Positions 1-7,408 of a stretch of DNA of 45,538 bases are shown here, piece after piece. The translations under genes and the position numbers were made by a program. This stretch comes from JAPXSY01 sp034003585. GTDB taxonomy: Bacteria > Verrucomicrobiota > Kiritimatiellia > RFP12 > UBA1067. The notes beneath the pieces were generated by a model, which saw only the letters and a program-made list of their open reading frames with translations, was not told the origin of the DNA and ran no database searches. The stretch lies in contig JAVEYH010000014.1 in the NCBI GenBank assembly GCA_034003585.1, positions 1-45,538 on the forward strand, given 5' to 3'. Positions within the stretch are counted from its first letter, which is position 1; every line of letters begins with the position of its first letter.

Positions 1-138
1 CCGATCCGCTTCCAACCCACCGGCGACCGGGAGGCGGATGTCCGCGCGCTCACCGCGGAGATCAACGCGCGCCTGGGCGAGGTGATCCGGCGCTACCCGG
101 AACAGTACCTCTGGGCCCACAAACGCTGGCGCGTGTGA
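1..138 (+). CDS. C-terminal end of LpxL/HtrB-type lipid A acyltransferase (partial)
   Basis: Frame 1 is open from the first base to a TGA at 136-138 and gives the last 45 residues of a protein. It ends in YPEQYLWAHKRWRV. The pattern P-x-Q-(Y/W)-L-W-x-H-(K/R)-R-W is the hallmark C-terminus of late acyltransferases of lipid A synthesis (LpxL/LpxM family), which add a secondary acyl chain to Kdo-lipid IVA at the inner membrane. The catalytic HX4D/E region lies outside the window, so the call rests on this tail alone. It implies an LPS-bearing outer membrane. The next gene is on the opposite strand and convergent. Confidence 0.75.
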   Translation, partial: PIRFQPTGDREADVRALTAEINARLGEVIRRYPEQYLWAHKRWRV

Positions 139-213
139 CCCGCGGGTTGATCCGGGACGAGGATCCTGATCGGGCCTGCCATCGATCAGGATGCCACATC
201 CACCATGAAGCGC

Positions 214-960
214 TCAGCGCGGCATCAGCGCGAACACGCCCCAGCCCATGTATTCACGCGTGTACGCGGCGTACCGCCCGGGTTCCGAGGTCAACTGGTC
301 CCGAACCTCTTTCGCGAGCCCGTCGCCGGGATGGGCCTCAAGCCACCGCCGCATGGTGAGCCATTTGGCCGCCTCGTACCGGTCCCAGCCGTCCTGGTCG
401 GCCAGAACCATTTCCACCACGTCGCAGCCGAGGCGGCCGAAAGACGCGAGAAGTCCCGGAAGCGGGAGATATTCGGAGATGGCGCCGGCAAGACACTTCT
501 TGGCCACCTCCTCCGTCGGCGGGATCCGCCGCCAGAAGGGCTCGCCGACGAGAATGATCCCGCCGGCGCGCAGACTCCGCGCCAGAAGTCCGATCGTGCC
601 GGCGACTCCCCCGCCGATCCATGTGGCCCCGACACAGGCCGCCACACCTACTTTCTCACCGGAGACGTAGCCTGCGGCATCGCCGTGGAGAAACGTGACT
701 TGGCCGGCGACGCCGAGTTCTTCCGCCCGGCGTTTCGCCTGTTCGGTGAACAACGCGCTCAGGTCGACGCCAGTGCCGGTGATCCCGTGATCGCGCGCCC
801 AGGTGCACAGCATCTCCCCCGAACCGCTGCCGAGGTCGAGCACACGGGTTCCCGGTTCCAGGCGCAGCGCCGTGCCGAGCGTGGCAAGCTTTTCGGGTGT
901 GATCGGATTGTGGATGCGGTGCGCACTCTCCGTGACGTTGAAAATCCGCGGGATGTCCAT
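214..960 (-). CDS. SAM-dependent class I methyltransferase
   Basis: This 248-residue soluble protein has a class I Rossmann methyltransferase core. VLDLGSGSGE (motif I, about residues 41-50) binds S-adenosylmethionine. GTGVDLS follows as the motif with the acidic residue that contacts the ribose, then a GDA segment and the post-core GEPFWRR. The best start is ATG at 960 (MDIPRIFNVTES), preceded by purine-rich GAAAGGGAAAAAGAGG. An in-frame upstream start at 1032 would overlap the dtd stop and adds an Arg-rich leader unlike the family. The substrate cannot be read from sequence. The long stretch after motif III with EPFWRR resembles small-molecule or quinone-type methyltransferases. It lies 68 bp downstream of dtd on the same strand and may be co-transcribed with it. 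Confidence 0.8.
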   Translation of the reverse strand: MDIPRIFNVTESAHRIHNPITPEKLATLGTALRLEPGTRVLDLGSGSGEMLCTWARDHGITGTGVDLSALFTEQAKRRAEELGVAGQVTFLHGDAAGYVSGEKVGVAACVGATWIGGGVAGTIGLLARSLRAGGIILVGEPFWRRIPPTEEVAKKCLAGAISEYLPLPGLLASFGRLGCDVVEMVLADQDGWDRYEAAKWLTMRRWLEAHPGDGLAKEVRDQLTSEPGRYAAYTREYMGWGVFALMPR

Positions 961-1028
961 CCTCTTTTTCCCTTTCGCCGTTCCGCGCGCCCGTCCACTT
1001 CTCATGAGATGTGGACGCCGCCGCCGAC

Positions 1029-1478
1029 TCACGGCTCCGCGCGCAGTTCGAGCGTCACCGGCCCGTCATTGAGCAGCCGCACCTTCATCTCCGCGCCGAA
1101 CACGCCGGTGCCGACGCGCTCCGCGCCCAGCGTCAGGCGGAGCTGCCGCACCAGCTCGAGGTACAACGGCTCGGCCTGCTCCGGCCGCGCGGCCTCCGTG
1201 AAACTCGGCCGGTTGCCTTTGCGCGTGTCGGCATAGAGCGTGAACTGCGAGACCACGATCACCGCGCCGCCGCTCTCCGCGACGGACCTGTTCATGAGAC
1301 CCTGTCCGTCCTCAAAAATACGCAACGCCGGAATCTTGCGCGCCAGCAACGCGACTTCCCTGAGCGTGTCGCCGTGCGTCAAGCCGAGCAGCACCAACAG
1401 GCCGCGGCCGATTTCGGCCACGCGCCGACCGTCGACTTCCACCGATGCCTCAGAGACTCTCTGAATCAGCGCTTTCAT
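1029..1478 (-). CDS. dtd: D-aminoacyl-tRNA deacylase
   Basis: The 149-residue protein starts MKALIQRVSEASVEVDG, the typical DTD N-terminus. It carries both signature motifs: SQFTLYADTRKGNRPSF (the SQFTL active-site motif) and, near the C-terminus, the NDGPVT motif, which holds the Gly-cis-Pro element that rejects L-amino acids. The enzyme hydrolyses D-aminoacyl-tRNA in the cytoplasm as a homodimer and acts as a proofreading factor. The start at 1478 is chosen because the family begins with MKAxxQRV. An upstream in-frame start at 1511 would lie inside the promoter described at 1490-1518. No Shine-Dalgarno sequence precedes this ATG. Confidence 0.95.
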   Translation of the reverse strand: MKALIQRVSEASVEVDGRRVAEIGRGLLVLLGLTHGDTLREVALLARKIPALRIFEDGQGLMNRSVAESGGAVIVVSQFTLYADTRKGNRPSFTEAARPEQAEPLYLELVRQLRLTLGAERVGTGVFGAEMKVRLLNDGPVTLELRAEP

Positions 1479-1489
1479 CGTTACGGGTA

Positions 1490-1518
1490 AGCATACACCG
1501 TTCCTGCGCACGCTTCAA
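1490..1518 (-). promoter_or_regulatory. Sigma-70-type promoter of dtd
   Basis: Reading the minus strand, TTGAAG (1513-1518) and TATGCT (1490-1495) are separated by exactly 17 bp. The -10 box ends 11 nt before the dtd ATG, so the predicted transcript would have a leader of only about 4-5 nt. Confidence 0.55.
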
Positions 1519-1645
1519 CACATCCGCGCATAGACACGCCCGAGCGGAAAATGGTACGCTCCGGTGTAAGGCAACTCCGTGTGAGGAATCCGGCGAGAAC
1601 CCTGTGTCCCGCTCAGCAGAGGACGGGACTCGGAAAAGGACAGTC

Positions 1646-3607
1646 ATGAAAAGAACCCTCAGTTTGATATTGGCGTTNNNNNNNNNNNNNNNNNNNNNNN
1701 NNNNNNNNNNNNNNNNNNNNNNNNNNNNNNNNNNNNNNNNNNNNNNNNNNNNNNNNNNNNNNNNNNNNNNNNNNNNNATCAGCAACAACACCGCCACCAC
1801 CGCAACCGGCGGCGGGCTGGGGGATTTCTGCGAGCTCGTCGCGGACACGCTGTTCGTCAGCAACACGGCCGCGACGTACGGCGGTGCCGTCTCCTTTGAC
1901 CGCTCTACGCACACCAACGCGCTGGTGAACTGCACCTTTCTCGGCAACCGCGCGAACCACTCCGGCGGCGCGGTGGATGTGAGTTTCGGCGGCCTGGTGT
2001 GCTCAAACGGCGTGTTCGAGGGAAATGAGGCGGTCCAGTACGGCGGCTGCCTGCGCGTGGGAGATGCGGGCGCCTCCTGTGTGCTGGACGGGTGCGCGCT
2101 GAGCAACAATGCGGCGCTCCTGTATGACGGCGGCTGCCTGTACGGGTATAACTACGACGTGAGAAACTCCGTGTTCCGGAACAACCGGGGGCGCAACGGA
2201 GGAGCGGTCAATCTGCCGTGGATTACGACAGGCGCAAGCCGGTTCGAGGGGTGCTCGTTCTCCGGCAACACCGGGAGCGGTGGCGGCGGCGCGATTTACC
2301 GCACGGGCAGTGCCAGCAACGGGTTCACGGTGAAGGGTTGTTCTTTCGGCGGAAACGCCGCGACCAACGGTTCGGGCGGCGCGGTCTATAGCAGTTATTC
2401 TACGATCGAGGAGTGCGCGTTCACCAACAATGCGGCTTCGGGTGGGGGCGGCGCGCTTTACGGGATCAACCTGCTGCTCCGGGACTCGGATTTCTACGCG
2501 AACCGCACGGTATCGGGTAGCGGCGGCGCGCTGAACATGCCCTGGGCGGATACGGGGACCTCGCGGATCACGCGCTGCGCCTTCTCCCTGAATCAGGGTG
2601 TGACCGGCGGGGGGATCACCCGCAGCAATACCGCACTCGATGACTTTCTGATGGAGCAGTGCATCTTCACGGAAAATGCCGCAACCAACGGCAACGGCGG
2701 GGCCTTATACGGTTCGTTTTCGCGGGTTGACGGCTGCGATTTTGTCGGCAACGCAAGCACAGCGGACGGCGGCGCCGTCTACTCCAACTTCGCCAACCGC
2801 ACGAACGAGTACACCTCCTGCGTGTTCAGCAACAACTTCGGGCGGAACACCGGCGGCGCGATCTCGTTCTTGGCCGGGTTCCTCGGAGTCAGCAACTGCC
2901 TCTTTGAGGCGAACGTTAACGGGACCAACGGCTGGTGCGGCGGCGCGATCGCGAACGTCAACGACAAGAAAGGGTCGTTCCTCTTCACGCATTCGCGCTT
3001 CTTCCATAACCGGGCGCGGTATGACGGCGGCGCGTTCCGCGGGACAGAAAAGGACCCTGACGGTCCGACGAGTGAGATCCGCAACTGCCTGATGGTCGGC
3101 AACAGCAGCAACAACGGGGGTGTGGCTGTACTGTTCTCCAACACGGTCATATCGGCCTGCACCGTGGTCAGCAATTTCGTCAGCGACGCAAATCGTCCGG
3201 GCGGCGTCTCGATCCGGCACACATCGGGCCTGATCAACTGTGTGATCTATGACAACTTCAACACCAACAACGGCGTGTATGCGGCGAATGACATCAATGC
3301 CGTGCAGTTGGAGGCGACCAACAACATCGCCCATTGCTGTTACGCGCGTCTCACCGGTCCCGCAAACAGCAGCACCGCGCGCGAGACGCCGCCGCAGGCG
3401 CACAACATCGTGTCGGCTCCGCTTTTTGACGACACGGGCCTCTTCAGTCTCCGCCCCGGTTCGCCTTGTTTCAACGCGGGCACCAACGAGGCGTGGATGG
3501 CGGAGGCGTTCGATTTGGCCGGGACGCGGCGCCTCTGCGGGCCGCAGGTGGATATCGGGGCCTACGAGCGCTATTACCCGATGGGGACGCTGATCCGGTT
3601 CGAGTAG
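1646..3607 (+). CDS. Secreted Pmp-like right-handed beta-helix protein (interrupted by assembly gap)
   Basis: The start ATG at 1646 follows AAAGGA and opens a signal peptide (MKRTLSLILA). The sequence then enters a 100-N gap, so the junction with the downstream part is not proven. From 1778 the frame is open for about 610 codons. It is built of repeats alternating SNN/GN-type turns with GGA(V/I/L) and FxxN motifs, as in chlamydial polymorphic outer-membrane proteins and other parallel beta-helix surface proteins. The end carries the common SPCFNAGT...DIGAYE closing module. There is no visible PEP-CTERM, autotransporter barrel or type IX tail. A surface or secreted adhesin or glycan-binding role is plausible; no catalytic residues can be assigned. 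The stop TAG coincides with the start of a repeat remnant. Confidence 0.7.
   Translation: MKRTLSLILAXXXXXXXXXXXXXXXXXXXXXXXXXXXXXXXXXXISNNTATTATGGGLGDFCELVADTLFVSNTAATYGGAVSFDRSTHTNALVNCTFLGNRANHSGGAVDVSFGGLVCSNGVFEGNEAVQYGGCLRVGDAGASCVLDGCALSNNAALLYDGGCLYGYNYDVRNSVFRNNRGRNGGAVNLPWITTGASRFEGCSFSGNTGSGGGGAIYRTGSASNGFTVKGCSFGGNAATNGSGGAVYSSYSTIEECAFTNNAASGGGGALYGINLLLRDSDFYANRTVSGSGGALNMPWADTGTSRITRCAFSLNQGVTGGGITRSNTALDDFLMEQCIFTENAATNGNGGALYGSFSRVDGCDFVGNASTADGGAVYSNFANRTNEYTSCVFSNNFGRNTGGAISFLAGFLGVSNCLFEANVNGTNGWCGGAIANVNDKKGSFLFTHSRFFHNRARYDGGAFRGTEKDPDGPTSEIRNCLMVGNSSNNGGVAVLFSNTVISACTVVSNFVSDANRPGGVSIRHTSGLINCVIYDNFNTNNGVYAANDINAVQLEATNNIAHCCYARLTGPANSSTARETPPQAHNIVSAPLFDDTGLFSLRPGSPCFNAGTNEAWMAEAFDLAGTRRLCGPQVDIGAYERYYPMGTLIRFE
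1678..1777. other. Assembly gap (100 N)
   Basis: This is a run of exactly 100 N, the conventional spacer for a scaffold join of unknown length. It begins 32 nt after the A of the preceding start codon. The reading frame across it cannot be trusted. Confidence 0.99.
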
Positions 3608-3760
3608 AAGCGGTTTGATCTTTGCCCGTCCATGTGCGCGCCGGAACGTCGCGCGCCGCCTTTGCCGGTATCGCGTTCAGCCGCCACGGGTAGGGACGCC
3701 TCCCCGAGGCGTCCGCGTGTCCAGAGCCGAAGGGCGGACAGTTCGGGGAACCGTCCCTCC
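3605..3760 (+). repeat. Decayed copy of the double-hairpin repeat element (core 3690-3760)
   Basis: The core repeats the two hairpins of the 126-bp element found intact at 13237 and 21700: GGACGCCT-CCCCG-AGGCGTCC at about 3694-3714, and an imperfect GGACaGTT-CGGGG-AACCGTCC at about 3736-3756. The two hairpins are pushed apart by about 20 extra bases. Both loops, CCCCG and CGGGG, are conserved and complementary although one stem has a mismatch. At the left, TAGAAGCGGTTT directly at the stop codon of the previous gene resembles the terminal sequence TAGAGCGGTTT of the copy at RNase PH. The DNA between is diverged. Confidence 0.65.
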
Positions 3761-3787
3761 CTTGTAAGGACAAAAAGGGATGAAGAA

Positions 3788-5233
3788 ATGATGACGACAC
3801 GGTACACCGGAAAAATGGCCGCCGCGATATTGGCGGGGGTTCTGGTCTGCACAACGGCGTTTGCCGACACGGCGCACAAAAGCGTCACGTGGGAGGCCTT
3901 CAACAAGGCGGGACCGGAACTGAAGCAGATCGGCCGTCTGGCTGTTCGGCACGCCAAGGACATCGCCGCGTCGCCTTGGTCGGTCGGCTGCGAGACGCTG
4001 GACCGGGATTACGGTGACTTCAACCAGTACAAGCAGTACGTGGGCGAGCTCGGTGTCAAGCACGCGCGGCTGCAGAGCGGCTGGGCCAAGACCGAGAAGC
4101 GGAAGGGCGTCTACGACTTCGCCTGGCTGGACACCATCGTTTACGGCCTGAAAGAGCAGGGCGTCGAGCCCTGGATCTGCCTGTGCTACGGCAACCCGCT
4201 GTACAAGTCGCAGACCGATCTCGGCGCCGGCATCTTCACTGCCGAGGAAACGATGGCCGGCTGGCGCGATTACGTGGAGGCGGTCGTCACGCATTACAAG
4301 GACGCGGTGACCGAGTGGGAGATCTGGAACGAGCCCAGCCATAAGGCCGATCCCGCCGCTTACGCCAACCTGATGATCACCGCCTCCAAGGCGATCCGCA
4401 AGGCGCAGCCCAACGCCACGGTCATGGGCTTTACCGTGCACGGCGCTTTCTCGGGCGGCGGCCTGAAATTCCCGCGTGCGGTGTTCGACGCGCTCAAGGG
4501 AAAGGGTGAACTCGGGTGCGTCGATTACGTGACGTACCACCCGTACACGCCGAACCCCGACGCGGTCTATGTGAAGCTCAACGAGATGCAGGAGCTGCTC
4601 AAGGCCTACAATCCCCGGCTCAAGCTCTATCAGGGCGAGAGCGGTTGTCCCTCCCTCTTGGAATGGGGCCATGCGATGAACAACCTTCCGTGGACCGAGT
4701 ACAGCCAGGCCAAGTGGGATTTGCGGCGCATGGCGGGCGACTGGGCGCGCGGTATCCGCACCTCGATCTTCACGATGGCGGATCTGAACTACGGTTTCAT
4801 GCTGCAGTCGTTCGGCCTGCTGCGCGCCGACCTGAACCATCGGATCATCTATAAGCGCCCGGCTTTTTACGCCGTTCAGCACATGACCGCTTTTTTCGAC
4901 AACGCGGTTCAGCCGACCGGCCTGCTGGCGTACGAGACCGACCTCAAGCGGACGCTGGAGGTTGCCGGCTTCAAGAAAGCCGGCACGCCCGCCGTGTTGC
5001 TTTGGTGCAACGATCAGGTGCCGGGCGACGCGCTGACATTCGATTCCGCCACACTGAGGATCAAGGGCGTCATGTTCAAGGACCCCGTGTATGTGGAGAT
5101 GATCACCGGAAAGGTGTACGAACTGGCGGTGGGGCCGTGGTCGGTCGACGCAGGTGACACGTCCTTTAAATCGTTACCGGTCTGGGACAGTCCGATCCTG
5201 CTCGCCGAACGCGGCCAAGTGCCGCTGCGCTAA
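3788..5233 (+). CDS. Secreted clan-A glycoside hydrolase (GH39/GH5-like)
   Basis: This 481-residue protein has a signal peptide ending AFA-DT and a (beta/alpha)8 clan GH-A fold. The acid/base Glu is in EIWNEPS (Glu182) and the likely nucleophile in YQGESG (Glu284), with a conserved HARLQSGW and WICLCYGNP before them. That spacing suits GH39-type beta-xylosidases or related GH5/GH30-like retaining enzymes, but I cannot fix the family. It should cleave a polysaccharide or oligosaccharide in the periplasm or outside the cell. The start is ATG 3788 (or the adjacent ATG 3791), after AAAGGGATGAAG. It sits between a beta-helix protein and a metallophosphoesterase in a block of secreted enzymes. Confidence 0.8.
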   Translation: MMTTRYTGKMAAAILAGVLVCTTAFADTAHKSVTWEAFNKAGPELKQIGRLAVRHAKDIAASPWSVGCETLDRDYGDFNQYKQYVGELGVKHARLQSGWAKTEKRKGVYDFAWLDTIVYGLKEQGVEPWICLCYGNPLYKSQTDLGAGIFTAEETMAGWRDYVEAVVTHYKDAVTEWEIWNEPSHKADPAAYANLMITASKAIRKAQPNATVMGFTVHGAFSGGGLKFPRAVFDALKGKGELGCVDYVTYHPYTPNPDAVYVKLNEMQELLKAYNPRLKLYQGESGCPSLLEWGHAMNNLPWTEYSQAKWDLRRMAGDWARGIRTSIFTMADLNYGFMLQSFGLLRADLNHRIIYKRPAFYAVQHMTAFFDNAVQPTGLLAYETDLKRTLEVAGFKKAGTPAVLLWCNDQVPGDALTFDSATLRIKGVMFKDPVYVEMITGKVYELAVGPWSVDAGDTSFKSLPVWDSPILLAERGQVPLR

Positions 5234-5268
5234 AACGCATGGCGGAAATTAGGAAAGGGGGAGAAATA

Positions 5269-6399
5269 ATGCGAGTCAGGAAAATCACGCGGCGGGGGTT
5301 NNNNNNNNNNNNNNNNNNNNNNNNNNNNNNNNNNNNNNNNNNNNNNNNNNNNNNNNNNNNNNNNNNNNNNNNNNNNNNNNNNNNNNNNNNNNNNNNNNNN
5401 TTCCGGCGCGTGCGGGATCTGATCGTCTCGCGCCTCACCGTGCCCTGCCACATGATCATCGGCAACAACGACTGCTCGCCCGAGGCCTATCACGCGGTCT
5501 GGCCCGACCGTCCGGTCTACTGGTCGTTCGCCAGGCAGGGCGTGCATTTCGTCGGCCTGCACGGATACAACACCTGGAAACCGGAGAACTCCAACCACGC
5601 GGGGATTCTCCTGGATGAAGCACAACGCGCCTGGCTGAAGCGCGATCTGGAGGCCGCGGCCGGCGCGAAGACCCTGGTGCTCTTCACGCACGAGGCGCTC
5701 AAGGATCCGGACTGTCACCGCATCCGGAAACAGCTTGCCCCGCTCCTGGCCGCGTTTCCCGGCGAGATCTGGAACATCGCGGGGCACAACCACGGCAATG
5801 CCGAGTGCGGGATCCGCCTCGGCGGCAAACCCGTGCGCGTGGTGGAGACCACCACGCCCGTCGGGGCCTGGACCCCGGACAAGGGCGCGTACCGGCTGGT
5901 CTTCGTGTCGGACGGACGTGTCGTGGGCTCGGGGTTGCGCTGGCTGACCAAGGAGGGCGCGCCGCTGCGGTTCGAGGCCCTGGCGCCGGACCGCAAAGTC
6001 GGGGAGCGGCCCCTGATCGAGACCACGCTGGCCGAAGGCGCGCACCGCGTCTTCATGGTCGGCGAGGAGGAACTGCCGCTGCGTCTCGACACGGCGGGGG
6101 TGACGGACCGCGTTTCGAATTTCCAGTTCCGGAAAGGGGCGGCCCTGACCTACCGCGTACCGTTGGCGCTGCGGGGGAAGGATGCCGCGCGCCTGCGCCT
6201 CGCCTGCGGGGCCAAGGTGAGCGTGACGCTCTCGGCTGACGGCACGGTCTGGCATCCGGCCTCGGAACAGGCGCGCGCCGCGGGATGCGTCACGTTCGGC
6301 GTGCCGGAGCCGTTGCGCGCGTCACGGAATCTGGACGTGCGCATTCAGGCGCCGCCGGATCAGGGCGCGTTGCTCTACGGGATGGCGGTGCTCCGGTAG
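5269..6399 (+). CDS. Secreted metallophosphoesterase (interrupted by assembly gap)
   Basis: The ATG at 5269 follows AGGAAAGGGGGAG. It opens MRVRKITRRG, which looks like the start of a Tat or Sec signal; an RRxF-like pair is visible. A 100-N gap then follows. After the gap the protein has the calcineurin-like metallophosphoesterase motifs GNND and, later, GHNH, plus FTHEAL between them. The first DxH metal motif must be in the gap. The last 130 residues look like a beta-sandwich accessory domain. Because the gap length is unknown, the start and the body could belong to different genes. The substrate is unknown; similar proteins are annotated as phosphodiesterases or acid phosphatases. It ends 78 bp before the deacetylase gene. 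Confidence 0.7.
   Translation: MRVRKITRRGXXXXXXXXXXXXXXXXXXXXXXXXXXXXXXXXXXFRRVRDLIVSRLTVPCHMIIGNNDCSPEAYHAVWPDRPVYWSFARQGVHFVGLHGYNTWKPENSNHAGILLDEAQRAWLKRDLEAAAGAKTLVLFTHEALKDPDCHRIRKQLAPLLAAFPGEIWNIAGHNHGNAECGIRLGGKPVRVVETTTPVGAWTPDKGAYRLVFVSDGRVVGSGLRWLTKEGAPLRFEALAPDRKVGERPLIETTLAEGAHRVFMVGEEELPLRLDTAGVTDRVSNFQFRKGAALTYRVPLALRGKDAARLRLACGAKVSVTLSADGTVWHPASEQARAAGCVTFGVPEPLRASRNLDVRIQAPPDQGALLYGMAVLR
5301..5400. other. Assembly gap (100 N)
   Basis: A second run of exactly 100 N. It too begins 32 nt after the A of a start codon. Frame continuity is not assured. Confidence 0.99.
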
Positions 6400-6438
6400 A
6401 GCCCGGGGCCTGCGGAGCGGGGGAGACGGACAGGTCTT

Positions 6439-6450
6439 TTGAGCGCTCAA
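6439..6450. promoter_or_regulatory. LacI-family-like palindrome upstream of the deacetylase gene
   Basis: TTGAGCGCTCAA is a perfect 12-bp palindrome 27 bp before the start codon at 6478. Its centre TGAGCGCTCA is shared with the ideal lac operator, so a LacI/GalR-type repressor site is a reasonable guess. No such regulator gene is in the window. Confidence 0.4.
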
Positions 6451-6477
6451 GGCGAAGGACAGGGAAGGAGTCGTGGA

Positions 6478-7395
6478 ATGAGGGCAGGGTGGGCGCGGGT
6501 GAGACACGGGGTCTTGGTCGGCGTGATGCTGCTGACGGCATGGGCCTCTTCGGCGCAGACGAATGCCGCGGTGCGGGTCCGGGTGGTCCAGTGCTGGGAC
6601 GACAGTCTCAGCACCGACATCCCGCTGGTGGCGTTGCTGCGGAAGCATCGCGCCAAGGCCACCTTCAACATCATTCCCCGCGAAACCGCGCGCGACGCCT
6701 TCGTGGTGCGCAAGAAACGTGACGGCCAGCGGGTGCTCTTCTCTTTTCTGAACCGCGAAGAGGCCACGGCCGGCGGTTTCCGGGTCGAGCATCTGACCAA
6801 CAGCGAGATGCCCGCGCTTTACCGGGGTTTCCGGGTCGCCGCGCATTGCGGCATCCCGCTGGGCGACACGCCCGTCGATTCCGAGAGACGCATGCAAACC
6901 CTGCTCAAGACCAAGGCGTTGATCCGCGACGCCTTCGGACAGCCGGTGTGCGGATTCGTCTATCCCGGCGGCCGGTTCACGCCCGCGGCCATGGCGGACA
7001 TCCGCAAGGCGGGTTATCTGTACGCGCGCACCACCCGCAGCGCGCATGCGCCGCTGCCGCGGGATGAGCCGATGGCCCAGCCCGCCAGTTGCCACTGGGC
7101 CGCCGCCGATTTCTGGAAGCGGTACGAGGAGGCCAAGCGGAGCGGCGGGGTGTTCTACTTCTGGGGCCACTCCTGCGAACTGGGGGACGATCCGGAACTG
7201 TGGGTCTGGCTGGAATCCCTTTTCGAACGGATCTCGGCTGATCCCGAGGCCGCATGGGCGGATGTGATCGACCTGTTCGGCGGGTGGAGAGAGGAAAGGG
7301 GAGTCGGAACGACATCGTCCTCGTCCTCAGTGAGCGAAGCGAACGGTCCTCGTCCTCGAAGAGACGAAAAAGAGACGAAGAAACGCTCAAGTTGA
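6478..7395 (+). CDS. Secreted polysaccharide deacetylase-like protein (NodB/CE4 fold, divergent)
   Basis: This 305-residue protein has a signal peptide (hydrophobic HGVLVGVMLLTAWASSA) and a divergent NodB homology domain. VVQCWDDS supplies the Asp-Asp pair, KATFNIIP the first strand, and AAHCGIP a His in the metal-site region. VYPGGRFTPAAM is the typical Y-P-G-G motif, and FYFWGHSCEL ends the domain with a conserved Gly-His. The family removes N- or O-acetyl groups from glycans. The start at ATG 6478 is supported by AAGGAG eight bases upstream. The last 35 or so residues are low-complexity (TTSSSSSVSE then Arg/Lys-rich) and are encoded by repetitive DNA that is probably not part of the enzyme proper. 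Confidence 0.75.
   Translation: MRAGWARVRHGVLVGVMLLTAWASSAQTNAAVRVRVVQCWDDSLSTDIPLVALLRKHRAKATFNIIPRETARDAFVVRKKRDGQRVLFSFLNREEATAGGFRVEHLTNSEMPALYRGFRVAAHCGIPLGDTPVDSERRMQTLLKTKALIRDAFGQPVCGFVYPGGRFTPAAMADIRKAGYLYARTTRSAHAPLPRDEPMAQPASCHWAAADFWKRYEEAKRSGGVFYFWGHSCELGDDPELWVWLESLFERISADPEAAWADVIDLFGGWREERGVGTTSSSSSVSEANGPRPRRDEKETKKRSS
7317..7385 (+). repeat. Low-complexity repeat DNA read as the C-terminal tail of the deacetylase
   Basis: GTCCTCGTCCTC occurs twice (7317-7328 and 7346-7357), flanking AGTGAGCGAAGCGAACG. It is followed by two copies of AGAGACGAA. The frame stays open through it, giving the Ser-rich and basic tail of the deacetylase. It looks like an intergenic-type repeat that has been captured by the reading frame. 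Confidence 0.6.
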
Positions 7396-7408
7396 GGAAG
7401 GGAAAGCG

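Noticed and set aside
205..1236. Long plus-strand open frames opposite the methyltransferase and dtd genes
   Set aside because: These are mirror frames of high-GC genes; they lack ribosome sites and recognisable domains. The same holds for other long antisense frames (for example 3677-4882, 14296-15729, 32829-35156, 41045-43141).
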